Source: Gammaproteobacteria bacterium
GTDB taxonomy: Bacteria; Pseudomonadota; Gammaproteobacteria; Pseudomonadales; Halieaceae
Length of the DNA: 39,053 bases
Assembly (NCBI GenBank): GCA_030428835.1
Contig: JAUIEP010000028.1
Location: 1-39,053, forward strand
Direction of reading: 5' to 3'
Part shown: positions 17,706-25,750 of the stretch, in pieces
How positions within the stretch are numbered: position 1 is the stretch's first letter
Layout: each line of letters opens with the position of its first letter
Program-made: the position numbers and the translations under genes
Notes under the pieces: model-generated
Told to the model about the DNA's origin: nothing
The model's database searches: none
What the model saw: only the letters and a program-made list of their open reading frames with translations

Positions 17706-18908
17706 TCAGGCGGCGGCTACCGCGCCAGGGCCCGCACCGTAGCGGGCGGTGATCTCGTCGTACCGGTCCGGGTCGATGTTGACCTTGGACAGGTCGCCGT
17801 TGATGTGGGGCAGGGCGAGCAGGCGCTTGTCCATCACCTTGTACCAGAGCCACGGGATGTAGGCCAGCAGGTACATGCCGTAGTAGCCGTTGGGCAGCTC
17901 GGGCAGCCCGTCGAAGTTGCGCAGGCTCTGGTAGCGCCGCGTGGGGTTGGCGTGGTGGTCGGAGTGGCGCTCCAGGTGGAACAGCACGATGTTGGAGAAG
18001 ATGTAGTTGGCATTCCAGCTGTGGTGCGGCTGGCAGCGCTCGTAGCGGCCGTTGGGCTCCTTGTCGCGCTTGAGGCCGTAGTGCTCGATATAGTTCGCGC
18101 TGGTGAGCTGGAACCACGCCCAGAAGTTGTGAATGGCGAGGAACGGCAGCATGATCCAGCCGAAGGCGAGGATCAGGCCGCCCTGCAGCACGGCGCTGAT
18201 CGCGTAGGACTGCAGGATGTCGTTGTGGATGCTCCACTCGCTCTTGCCCAGGCGCGCCAGGCGCTCCTTCTCGACCGCCCAGCCGCGGCGCCAGGCGCCG
18301 GGAATCTCGCGCCACACGAACTTGTAGATGGACTCGCCCATGCGCGAACTCGCGGGATCCTCGGGCGTGGCGACGTCGCGGTGGTGGCCGCGGTTGTGTT
18401 CGATACAGAAGTGGCCGTAGGTCGGTACGGCGAGCACGATCTTGGCCAGCAGGCGCTCGAATTCGGGCTTCTTGTGGCCCAGCTCGTGCGCGGTGTTGAT
18501 GCCCAGGCCGGAGTAGCTGCCGGCGGTGATCGCGAGCACCAGCACGGACCAGACGGTCAGGTCCTGCGTCCCCACGAACCACGCGATGGCGATCAACACG
18601 ATGAAGTGCATCGGCACCGTGAGCCACGTGAGCCAGCGATAGTACCTGTCGTCCTCCAGTTGCGGGACGATCTCCTCAGGCGGGTTGTTCTCGTCGGAGC
18701 CCAGCAGGTAGTCCAGCACGGGGATGAGCACGTAGCTGAACAGCAGCGGCAGCGCCAGCGCCCACTGCGTGTCGAACAGGAAATAGGCGGCGACGCCCAT
18801 CATCGGGAACAGGGGCATGAACAGCGAAGACATCCACAGGTAGCGCTTGCGGTCGCTGTACTCGATGTGCCCCTTCTCGGGGTGGTCCAGAACGTAGGTG
18901 GTGCTCAT
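17706..18908 (-). CDS. alkB: Alkane 1-monooxygenase (membrane di-iron hydroxylase)
   Basis: 400 residues with a strong RBS (AAGGAGG, eight bases before ATG). All AlkB histidine boxes are intact: HELGHK (141-146), EHNRGHH (170-176), NYIEHYG (273-279) and LERHSDHH (312-319). About six hydrophobic segments place it in the inner membrane. It hydroxylates the terminal methyl of medium-chain n-alkanes or similar alkyl chains using O2 and electrons from rubredoxin, which is encoded directly downstream. The gene is divergent from an AraC-family regulator, with repeats between them that probably control it. The fatty acids made from its products could feed acyl-CoA enzymes like those in the second half of the window. 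Confidence 0.97.
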   Translation of the reverse strand: MSTTYVLDHPEKGHIEYSDRKRYLWMSSLFMPLFPMMGVAAYFLFDTQWALALPLLFSYVLIPVLDYLLGSDENNPPEEIVPQLEDDRYYRWLTWLTVPMHFIVLIAIAWFVGTQDLTVWSVLVLAITAGSYSGLGINTAHELGHKKPEFERLLAKIVLAVPTYGHFCIEHNRGHHRDVATPEDPASSRMGESIYKFVWREIPGAWRRGWAVEKERLARLGKSEWSIHNDILQSYAISAVLQGGLILAFGWIMLPFLAIHNFWAWFQLTSANYIEHYGLKRDKEPNGRYERCQPHHSWNANYIFSNIVLFHLERHSDHHANPTRRYQSLRNFDGLPELPNGYYGMYLLAYIPWLWYKVMDKRLLALPHINGDLSKVNIDPDRYDEITARYGAGPGAVAAA

Positions 18909-18974
18909 GGTGCGTGCCTCCTTAAGTTGTTATGTGGCCACTGTAGTGCAGCCGGGCCGACGCTTGAATTGCAC

Positions 18975-19005
18975 TAAATGACATAAACATAGTCATTAAA
19001 TGACA
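18975..19005 (+). promoter_or_regulatory. Candidate AraC-family operator between alkB and its regulator
   Basis: TAAATGACA occurs at 18975-18983 and exactly again at 18997-19005, a 22-bp period or about two helical turns. That is the spacing expected for an AraC-family dimer bound to direct repeats. GTCATT at 18993-18998 also makes an inverted match to the second copy. The site lies in the alkB upstream region, 67-97 bp before the alkB start codon. Confidence 0.55.
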
Positions 19006-19034
19006 AAATGAGCGTTATTTCTTACACTGGCGGC

Positions 19035-20060
19035 ATGTCTCGCGTACCCGAAGTCGCCGCCGCCTATGCCCGCCTCGTCCTGCAGTCGGGGCAGATGAGT
19101 CCCGCGGACCTGCTCGAGGGTACCGGCCTTACCGAGCATGCCCTTGCCGACACGGAGTTCGTGCCCGCCGCGCAACTCACGCTGCTGTTCCGGAATTTCG
19201 CGGAACACGTGAATGACTCCACCTGGACGACCCAGCTCGGCACGCGGCTCAACGTTGCCGCCCACGGGCCCCTGGGCTTCGCCGCGCTGAGTGCGCCTAC
19301 CCTCGGCGCCGCCATGGACGTCATGGGCGAACTCGCCGCCTGCCGCAATACCGCCACGCAAATGTCGATGTGCGAGACGGACACGCACTACAGCCTGCAC
19401 CTGCATCCTGCGACGGATGACCTGCAGTTTTACCGCTGGATATCCGAGGTAGTGCTGAAGATTATCGAGATCATGCTGGCGACGATCATCGGTCACCCTG
19501 TCGGGCGCAATGTGGTGATCAGTTTTCCCCACCCGGCGCCCGCAGACGCAACGGCCCTGTGTGCCACCTACGACAGCGCGGTGCGCTTCGGCACCGGCGA
19601 GACCAGTATTGCGGTGCCGCTCGCGTGGCGGCAGTTGCCGTCACCCCTGTACGACGAGTCGGTGTACCGCGCCAACCTGATCGAGTGTCGCGAGATGATC
19701 GTGGCGCGCGAGCAGGCGAACAGCCTGGCGCACGCGATCGCCAACCGCCTGCGCAACCACTTCGACGCGCAGTGTTCCCCCGGCGCCATCCCCGCGGCGC
19801 CGCCAACCCAGGAAGAGGTGGCGGAGCAGCTGCACATGACGCCGCGCACCCTCATTCGGCGCCTGAAGCGTGAGGACACGAGCTTCCGGGCGCTGCTGGA
19901 GTCCCTGCGTCGCGAGTACGCCGAACGCCTGCTGGGCGATGCCCGCCTCACCGTCGCCGATGTAGGCCAGGTGCTCGGCTACCAGGAGGCCGCGAACTTC
20001 GGTCGCGCCTTCCGGCGCTGGTACGGCCGGTCCCCCGCGGCCTGGCGCCGCTCGGGCTGA
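19035..20060 (+). CDS. AraC-family transcriptional regulator, probable alkB activator
   Basis: 341 residues from ATG 19035. An in-frame ATG at 19008 would add nine residues, but those codons are AT-rich and unlike the rest of the gene, and that start sits only two bases from the putative operator. Neither start has a clear RBS. The N-terminal ~200 residues match the arabinose-binding-like domain of OruR/ArgR-type AraC regulators (GPLGFAALSAPTLGAAMD, then FYRWISEVVL). The last ~90 residues are a double helix-turn-helix domain: EEVAEQLHMTPRTLIRRLK and VGQVLGYQEAANFGRAFRRW, ending SPAAWR. The gene is divergent from alkB, and its relatives often activate alkane-oxidation genes. The effector, perhaps an alkane or fatty acid, is inference. 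Confidence 0.9.
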   Translation: MSRVPEVAAAYARLVLQSGQMSPADLLEGTGLTEHALADTEFVPAAQLTLLFRNFAEHVNDSTWTTQLGTRLNVAAHGPLGFAALSAPTLGAAMDVMGELAACRNTATQMSMCETDTHYSLHLHPATDDLQFYRWISEVVLKIIEIMLATIIGHPVGRNVVISFPHPAPADATALCATYDSAVRFGTGETSIAVPLAWRQLPSPLYDESVYRANLIECREMIVAREQANSLAHAIANRLRNHFDAQCSPGAIPAAPPTQEEVAEQLHMTPRTLIRRLKREDTSFRALLESLRREYAERLLGDARLTVADVGQVLGYQEAANFGRAFRRWYGRSPAAWRRSG

Positions 20061-20064
20061 CAGC

Positions 20065-20083
20065 GGGGTAGGGCCGCTACCCC
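20065..20083 (+). terminator. Hairpin just after the AraC-family gene
   Basis: GGGGTAG and CTACCCC form a 7-bp stem with a 5-base GGCCG loop immediately after the regulator stop codon. There is no real T tract, so this is at best a weak terminator. Confidence 0.35.
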
Positions 20084-20159
20084 TTGCCATGGCGCTGGCG
20101 GCCCGTTGCGCCCGGTCGCGCTATACTTGGGCGGCGAGCGACAACAAAAGGGCTATCTC

Positions 20160-21056
20160 ATGAGAATGTTGTATACGGGCAAGCACAGGGCGGTTGTTCT
20201 GGTTCTCATGTCGGGTCTTGCCGGCGTGATGGGTGGTTGCAAACTCGCGGTGATTTCGGGGGAGGGGGGTACGGTGACGTCCCTGTCGGGCAGCCACGAT
20301 TGCCCGGTCGGCAGCTACTGCGTAGCGGAGATTACCGCCGCCCCCTACAGTGAAACGTTTACCGCCAACCCGTTGCCGGGCTACCAGTTCGTGCGCTGGC
20401 AGGACGGCCTGGAATTTCAGTGCGGCGGCTCCACAAATCCCAGCTGTACGGTAACTATTGCCGCCGGCCCACTCGGTGCGGCGGTCGTGGCCTCCTACGG
20501 CGTGAACTACGTCATGCCGATCTTTAAAGACGTGGGGATCGACACCGACGGCGACGGGGTACCTGATCGCGACGATGAGGATGACGACAACGATGGCATT
20601 CTCGATGTCGATGACCCCTGTCCGCTGTTTGTAAACTGCGGTACCGATACGATTGAGCAGACGGTTATCTCGAGTTGCGGCACGGGGGGTAATTTCATCT
20701 ACCAGAGCTTCACCGCTACGGTGACAGGTGAAATAAGAGAATTCTATGTGGCCGCGGATAATGCGTTCGGGCAACTCGGCTACGTGGTATACGAAGGTAG
20801 CGATGATACAGGCCCGGAGGTGACCTCAGGGACCAATTTTCTCCATGACCAGGGCGACGGCTTTCACAGAATTCCCACGCTTCCTCCCTATGAGGTAACG
20901 CAAGGCCAGATGTACACCGTACGCCTTGGCGCACCAGCCGTCTGGGAATACTGTGGCTCCCCCACCGACGAGTACGCCGGCGGGGCGGCGACGGTGGACC
21001 CCGGCCCCTTCGTGTATGACCTCGGCTTCAAGGTGGAGATTGACTACGCCTTCTGA
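20160..21056 (+). CDS. Lipoprotein with thrombospondin-type-3-like calcium repeats
   Basis: 298 residues, with ATG 20160 preceded by AAAGGG. The lipoprotein signal ends in lipobox VMGGC, with the lipidated Cys near residue 27. Residues ~30-115 resemble a bacterial repeat domain of the 'FTANPLPGYQFVRWQDG' kind with paired cysteines. Next is an acidic run, DTDGDGVPDRDDEDDDNDG, typical of TSP3/OmpA-linker Ca2+ repeats. The C-terminal ~120 residues carry three cysteines and no motif I recognise. Probably a surface or periplasmic anchored protein of unknown function. Its 3' end overlaps the likely start of dinB. Confidence 0.8.
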   Translation: MRMLYTGKHRAVVLVLMSGLAGVMGGCKLAVISGEGGTVTSLSGSHDCPVGSYCVAEITAAPYSETFTANPLPGYQFVRWQDGLEFQCGGSTNPSCTVTIAAGPLGAAVVASYGVNYVMPIFKDVGIDTDGDGVPDRDDEDDDNDGILDVDDPCPLFVNCGTDTIEQTVISSCGTGGNFIYQSFTATVTGEIREFYVAADNAFGQLGYVVYEGSDDTGPEVTSGTNFLHDQGDGFHRIPTLPPYEVTQGQMYTVRLGAPAVWEYCGSPTDEYAGGAATVDPGPFVYDLGFKVEIDYAF

Positions 21057-22179
21057 CGCGCGATTGCCTACTGGCGCGCAGGGCGAGCAAGCGCAACGCA
21101 AAGTCATCCATGTTGACATGGACGCCTTCTTCGCCAGTGTGGAGCAGCGCGACAACCCCGAGCTGCGCGGCAAACCCGTGGCGGTGGGTGGCTCCTCGCG
21201 TCGTGGCGTGGTGGCCGCGGCGAGCTACGAGGCGCGCAAGTTCGGCGTGCGCTCCGCGATGCCCTCCGTCACGGCGGCGCGGCGCTGTCCCGACCTGATC
21301 TTCGTGAAGCACCGCTTCGAGGTGTACCGCGCGGTGTCGCGCCAGGTGCGTGACATCTTCGATCGCTACAGCGACCTGGTGGAGCCGTTGTCCCTCGACG
21401 AGGCCTTCCTCGACGTGACGGCGGACAAGCGCCGCATCGGCAGCGCGATGCGCACGGCCGAACACATCAGGGCGGATATCCTGCGCGAGACCGGCCTGAC
21501 CGCGAGCGCCGGCGTGAGCTACAACAAGTTCCTGGCCAAGATCGCGTCGGACCAGAACAAGCCGGACGGCATGTTCGTGATCCGCCCGCAGGACGGCCCC
21601 GGCTTCGTGGCGGGCCTGCCGGTAAGGCGCTTCTTCGGCGTGGGACCGAAGACGGCGGAGCGCATGGCGAGGCTCGGTATCGAGACGGGCGCCGACCTGC
21701 GCGATTGCGACCGCGCCTTCCTGGTAACGCACTTCGGCAAGTACGCGAAGTACCTGTACCACGCCTCGCGCGGTGTCGATGAGCGACCGGTGCGCAGCGA
21801 CCGCACCCGCAAGTCCGTGGGCCGCGAGCGCACTTACGGCGAGGACCTGGTCACGGATGAGGGCATGCGCGACGCACTCGACGAGATCATCGAGGGCGTC
21901 TGGGAGCGCATCGAAAGCAACGGTGTGGCGGGGCGCACTGTGACGCTCAAGATCAAGTACGCCGACTTCCGCCAGATCACGCGCAGCAGGTCCCGGGAAG
22001 ATTACGTTGCCGACAGGGCGACCTTCAGCGCACTCGCGCACGAACTGCTCGACGGTGTCCTGCCGGTGCCCCGGGGGGTACGGCTCGTGGGGCTCAGCCT
22101 GTCCGCGTTGACGGACAAACGAGGGCTGGAATTGCAGGGACCCGCCCCGGTATCGCAGGGGGCGTTTGATTTCAGTTGA
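21040..22179 (+). CDS. dinB: DNA polymerase IV (Y-family translesion polymerase)
   Basis: The catalytic palm is clear: HVDMDAFFASVEQ with the metal-binding Asp, then LSLDEAFLDVT with the SLDE catalytic pair. GVSYNKFLAKIASDQNKPDG and the helix-hairpin-helix LPVRRFFGVGPKTAERM follow. The little-finger domain comes next, and the tail QGAFDFS is a plausible beta-clamp-binding motif. The start is uncertain because there is no ATG close upstream of the palm. TTG 21040 has AAGG six bases before it and overlaps the upstream lipoprotein gene by 17 bp (379 residues); TTG 21064 lacks an RBS. The enzyme copies past damaged bases, at the cost of fidelity. No LexA box was recognised before it. Confidence 0.95.
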   Translation: MTTPSDARLPTGAQGEQAQRKVIHVDMDAFFASVEQRDNPELRGKPVAVGGSSRRGVVAAASYEARKFGVRSAMPSVTAARRCPDLIFVKHRFEVYRAVSRQVRDIFDRYSDLVEPLSLDEAFLDVTADKRRIGSAMRTAEHIRADILRETGLTASAGVSYNKFLAKIASDQNKPDGMFVIRPQDGPGFVAGLPVRRFFGVGPKTAERMARLGIETGADLRDCDRAFLVTHFGKYAKYLYHASRGVDERPVRSDRTRKSVGRERTYGEDLVTDEGMRDALDEIIEGVWERIESNGVAGRTVTLKIKYADFRQITRSRSREDYVADRATFSALAHELLDGVLPVPRGVRLVGLSLSALTDKRGLELQGPAPVSQGAFDFS

Positions 22180-22190
22180 GCGGTGAGGGG

Positions 22191-22207
22191 CGGCGCTGTC
22201 AGCGCCG
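22191..22207. terminator. Palindrome between convergent dinB and PilZ genes
   Basis: CGGCGCTG-T-CAGCGCCG is a perfect 8-bp inverted repeat. The PilZ stop codon lies in its middle. It may act as a weak bidirectional transcription barrier, but no T tract follows on either strand. Confidence 0.3.
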
Positions 22208-23149
22208 GCTGCCGGCCATCTTCTCTATCAGGGAATCCGTCAGCTCGCGCAGCTCGTCCGAGGGGTGCTCGAATTGGAGACCCGCGTGGTAGACCGTTAC
22301 CTTGCCGTGCGTGATGACGTTCTGGCGCACCACGCGGGCGCGCAGTTTCAGGGTGCAGTTGCCGTCCATCGTACTGATGATCGCCTGCAGGGACTGGCCG
22401 ATCTCGAGGGGGTCCGGCACGGTAATCCCGAGGCCGCCCGCGGAGATGTCGTCCAGCGTGGCCTGCAGCGCCTGTTCACCGTCGAACTCGATTTCAAGGC
22501 GCTGGGTCAGCCGCGCGTGTTCGCGCTGGCCGTCCTCGTCGCGGGACTGGGAAAGCAGTTCCAGCAGTTTCTCGAATTCCGTCTCGTCGCGCGTGCTGAG
22601 GCTGGAGAAGCGTGTGGCCATGCCGTAGCCGGCGCCGTCGTCCAGCGTCCAGGTGCGCAGCAGGACCGCCTCGATCCGGATCTCACCGCCGCGCGCGGTG
22701 GGTAGCAGTATTTGCAGTTTGTCGTGCGCGTCGTGCGGCAGGTTCGCAATCTCGATGGCGGCTCCGCCCCAGGAGATATTTTGCAGCCGCGCCGGGACAG
22801 GCTCGGCGCCGGCGTCCCAGACCACCTTGATGGGCGCGCGCACGTTGATGCGCAGCTGCCGCCGGTTTTCGATGGAACCCGCGGGCTCCGGCTGGTCACT
22901 GAACGTGGCCGCGGTCTCGCTCGTGAGTTTGCGCGCGACAGACAGGGCTTCCTGCAGGATATCGTGGCCCTTGGAGAACAGGCCATTGGCGCTGCCCGCA
23001 CCCGACTGCAACTCGCTGGCGGACTCCTGGAAGGCCACGAAACCGCACTTCGCGCGGTGTTGCACGATGCTCACCGCCAGGAGCTGCAGTGCCGATTGCA
23101 GCTCCTCGCGCGAAGCGTCCTCAAGATCTGCTTGCAGTAATTCGGTCAT
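22199..23149 (-). CDS. Double PilZ-domain protein (c-di-GMP receptor)
   Basis: 316 residues, ATG start. After a helical N-terminal ~95 residues of unknown role come two PilZ domains. The first has RRQLR followed by NISWGG; the second has REHAR followed by DISAGG. These are the RxxxR and (D/N)xSxxG motifs that grip c-di-GMP. Both motif pairs are intact, so both domains could bind. No membrane segment or output domain is seen, so it probably acts as a cytoplasmic adaptor controlling motility or exopolysaccharide. It converges with dinB and is not near the GGDEF-EAL gene (15 kb away). Confidence 0.9.
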   Translation of the reverse strand: MTELLQADLEDASREELQSALQLLAVSIVQHRAKCGFVAFQESASELQSGAGSANGLFSKGHDILQEALSVARKLTSETAATFSDQPEPAGSIENRRQLRINVRAPIKVVWDAGAEPVPARLQNISWGGAAIEIANLPHDAHDKLQILLPTARGGEIRIEAVLLRTWTLDDGAGYGMATRFSSLSTRDETEFEKLLELLSQSRDEDGQREHARLTQRLEIEFDGEQALQATLDDISAGGLGITVPDPLEIGQSLQAIISTMDGNCTLKLRARVVRQNVITHGKVTVYHAGLQFEHPSDELRELTDSLIEKMAGSRR

Positions 23150-23307
23150 GCCGGTTTATTCTTTGTTCCCCAGGTCCCCGGGCGCCACCTGCTGGCGGGC
23201 CAGGAGCTTAAGCTAGTCAAAATCCGCAGCGAAGAAAAGCGAAAAACCCCCAAAAGTCACGACAGGTCGCGGAATGTGACACAGTCGACTCCACGCGGGG
23301 GATGCGC

Positions 23308-24420
23308 TCAGCGGTCGATGAAGCCGTATAGCTTGCCGGCGTTCTCGCAGAAGATCCGCCGCTTCTTGCCCTCGTCGATACCCTGCGACATCGCGTTGAT
23401 CAGGTGCTGCGAGTTGGGCCAGTCGGTGATGTGGTGGGGGAAGTCCGAGCACCACATCATCGTGTCCACGCCCACCGCGTCGCAGTTCTGGACGCCGAAC
23501 TGGTCCGAGACCACGCCGACCTTGCAGTTGCGCAGGTAGTACTCGCTCGGCAGCATGGACAGTTCCACGCCGGTCCAGTAGCGATTGCGGCGGTAGCGGT
23601 CGTCCAGCTCCTGCTTGAAGAACGGCACCCAGCCCGCGCCCACCTCGCCGCCCACCACCGTGAGTCCGGGGAAGCGCTCGAACGCGCCCGAAAAAATGAA
23701 CTCCGCGAACAGGACGGGCATGCGGCTCATGGTGGTGGAAAACTGCACGAGCTGCGGCACGCCGCCTTTCTCGGCGACCTTCTTCGTTTTCACCGTCGGC
23801 GGTGTCAGGCCGATGTGGATATGGACGGGCATGTCGAGTTCTTCGGCGGCGTGCCAGAAGGCGTCGTCTTCGTCGGTCAGCAAGGCGCCGCCCGAGGGCC
23901 AGGTGGCCAGTCCCACGCCCACCGCACCGGCGGCGTGCGCGCGCCGCAGCTCGGCAACGGCGTCGTCGATCGTGCCCGCGGGCATCTGCCAGATAGCGCC
24001 GAGGCGCTCCGGCGCGTGGCTGCAGAAGTCGGTAATAAAATTGTTGTAGGCCTGCATGCCCGCCAGGGAGAAGTCGTGCTCCTGGCTGATGAAGTAGATC
24101 ATGGTGCGCTGCGGCGGGAAGAACACGGCGGCGTCCACGCCGTCCTCGTCCATGAGTTCCAGGCGCGGGCCGGGCTCGAAGATGCCGGGGTGCATCTCGG
24201 CGTACTTCACGCCGGTCCACTTGAGGGTGCGCGGCGTCTTGTTCATCGCCGCGACGAGGCCCAGCGATTCGACGGCCTCGCCGAGCAGCCACGCGTCGCC
24301 GCCGTCCTTGTCCTTCACCAGCTTGGGCGCCTTGTCCTGGAATTCCTGCGGCAGGTACTTCTCCCACAGGTCCGGCGGTTCGATCACGTGCTGGTCGCAG
24401 TCAATGGTGCGGTAGTGCAT
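23308..24420 (-). CDS. Amidohydrolase-2 family metal-dependent hydrolase/decarboxylase
   Basis: 370 residues, with GGGGGAA a few bases before ATG. The fold is the TIM-barrel amidohydrolase 2 (ACMSD/TIM-barrel decarboxylase) family. An N-terminal DCDQHVIEPPDLW gives the first metal ligands (D9, H11), HIHIG is the strand-5 ligand (H200, H202), and CSDFPH supplies the late catalytic Asp. Members hydrolyse C-N bonds or decarboxylate aromatic and related acids; many unnamed paralogs lie in steroid- and aromatic-degrading gene clusters. It faces the same way as the acyl-CoA dehydrogenase run but is separated from it by a folded repeat element. It may belong to the same pathway or be independent. 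Confidence 0.88.
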   Translation of the reverse strand: MHYRTIDCDQHVIEPPDLWEKYLPQEFQDKAPKLVKDKDGGDAWLLGEAVESLGLVAAMNKTPRTLKWTGVKYAEMHPGIFEPGPRLELMDEDGVDAAVFFPPQRTMIYFISQEHDFSLAGMQAYNNFITDFCSHAPERLGAIWQMPAGTIDDAVAELRRAHAAGAVGVGLATWPSGGALLTDEDDAFWHAAEELDMPVHIHIGLTPPTVKTKKVAEKGGVPQLVQFSTTMSRMPVLFAEFIFSGAFERFPGLTVVGGEVGAGWVPFFKQELDDRYRRNRYWTGVELSMLPSEYYLRNCKVGVVSDQFGVQNCDAVGVDTMMWCSDFPHHITDWPNSQHLINAMSQGIDEGKKRRIFCENAGKLYGFIDR

Positions 24421-24531
24421 GGCGTTCCCCCGGAGCGGGCGGCGTTGACAGCAATATAATCTATTGCAAGACAGGTGTCATGTAATGGCATTTTTGTTTG
24501 CCTGCTTGGCATGACAACGTGCATGAATCCC

Positions 24532-24650
24532 GGAGCATGAGCGAGTAGCGGCTGGCGGGGACCGCCAAAAAGCGTACATCCCTGTACAGGCTCGGCTGGC
24601 GACATCCATGTCGCCAGACGCCCCCGCCAGCCGCTACTCGCTCATGCTCC
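24532..24650. repeat. Large folded intergenic repeat (BIME-like), 29-bp perfect inverted arms
   Basis: Arms at 24532-24560 and 24622-24650 are exact reverse complements over 29 bp. The 61-bp interior holds two more hairpins: GTACA/TGTAC (about 24574-24588) and GGCGACAT/ATGTCGCC (24598-24615). The whole makes a multi-branched cruciform- or RNA-like fold with no coding content. It lies between the kinase gene's 3' end and the amidohydrolase promoter region. Structure and place fit a dispersed BIME-type element; the copy number in the genome is unknown. Confidence 0.85.
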
Positions 24651-24697
24651 TCGGCTGCGGCGCCCCAATCCTGTCCGTGACCTGGTCCGGATATGAT

Positions 24698-25750
24698 TCA
24701 GGCCGTAGCGGGCAACGTGGAACTTTCCGCCAGTTGCTTCGCCCTCGACGCCATGCTCAGCACCACATCGCCGAACATCGCCATCTTCGGGTTGTCGGCG
24801 CCACCCTGCACGTAGCGCGCGTAGCCGGCCTCCAGCACGCAGGCCATCTTGAAGCGCGCGAGCACGACGTAGTAGTCCATGGCGTCGACCGGCAGGCCGC
24901 TGCGCTGCGCGTAGAAATGCATGAGCTCGTCGCGCGACGGCATGCCCGTGTAGTCGACGTAGCCCTGGTTGCGGTCCTCCCCGGGGTCGGGCCAGGTCAT
25001 GAGTATCCACGCGAGGTCCAGCAGCGGGTCGCCGACGGTGGCCATCTCCCAGTCGACGATGGCGGCGAGGCGCGCGGGCGCGTCGCGGTGGAACATCACG
25101 TTGGCGAACTGGTAGTCGCCGTGGATGATGCCCGGCGTAAAGTGCTTCGGCGTGTGTGTGCGCAGCCATGCGCCGGCCTCCTCGAGGCCCGGCAGGTCGC
25201 GGAACCTGATCTTGTCCAGGTGGGCCAACCAGCGGTCCACCTGGCGGTCGAGGAAGCCCTCCGGCTTGCCGAAGCCCTCGAGACCCGCCGCGCGCCAGTC
25301 CACCTGGCCGAGTTTCGCGATGCCGTCCACCAGTTCATAGGCCATTTGCTGGCGCAGTTCCTCGCTCTCCGCGAAGGGGGAGGGCAGGTCGCCCATCGGC
25401 GTGAAGCCGTCGATGTGGCCCATGATGTAGAAACAGGAGCCCAGCACGGAGGTGTCGTCGCACACCGCGATGCCCTCGGGGTGGGGCACGTCGGTGCCGT
25501 TGAGGGCGTGGATGACGCGGTACTCGCGCAGCATGATCTCGTTGCGCCCCTTCGGCACCTTGCGCGGCGGCTTGCGCAGGGCCATGACCGCGTCGCCGCG
25601 GCGCAGCTCGAAGATCTCGTTGGACGCGCCGCCGCTGATGAAGGTGGCGGAGAGCGGTTCGCCCGCGCCGGGCAGTCCCTGCGCATCCATCCAGCGGGCC
25701 AGCGGTTCTGTGTCGATCGTGGGATCGGCCTCGGGTACGTTGTCCTGCAT
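24698..25750 (-). CDS. APH-like acyl-CoA phosphotransferase (ACAD10/11 kinase-domain type)
   Basis: 350 residues. The kinase fold has a Lys in ALRKPP (K60), the catalytic loop HGDYQFANV (H210-D212, N217), and the metal Asp in IVDWE (D233). The stop codon of the upstream dehydrogenase gene overlaps this ATG by one base (TGATG), so the two are translationally coupled. In animals these two domains are fused in ACAD10/ACAD11, and bacterial pairs such as LvaA/LvaC of levulinate use act on 4-hydroxyacyl-CoA. In those systems the kinase phosphorylates the hydroxyl and the dehydrogenase-like partner removes phosphate to give an enoyl-CoA. That role is inferred here from family and arrangement. Antibiotic resistance is unlikely in this context. 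Confidence 0.88.
   Translation of the reverse strand: MQDNVPEADPTIDTEPLARWMDAQGLPGAGEPLSATFISGGASNEIFELRRGDAVMALRKPPRKVPKGRNEIMLREYRVIHALNGTDVPHPEGIAVCDDTSVLGSCFYIMGHIDGFTPMGDLPSPFAESEELRQQMAYELVDGIAKLGQVDWRAAGLEGFGKPEGFLDRQVDRWLAHLDKIRFRDLPGLEEAGAWLRTHTPKHFTPGIIHGDYQFANVMFHRDAPARLAAIVDWEMATVGDPLLDLAWILMTWPDPGEDRNQGYVDYTGMPSRDELMHFYAQRSGLPVDAMDYYVVLARFKMACVLEAGYARYVQGGADNPKMAMFGDVVLSMASRAKQLAESSTLPATA

Noticed and set aside
17805-18977. Plus-strand frame of 390 codons antisense to alkB
   Set aside because: alkB carries all histidine boxes; the antisense frame is Val/Gln/His-rich with no domain.
24698-25750. Aminoglycoside-resistance kinase
   Set aside because: The fold is shared, but coupling to an ACAD10/11-like gene and the acyl-CoA context favour a metabolic kinase.
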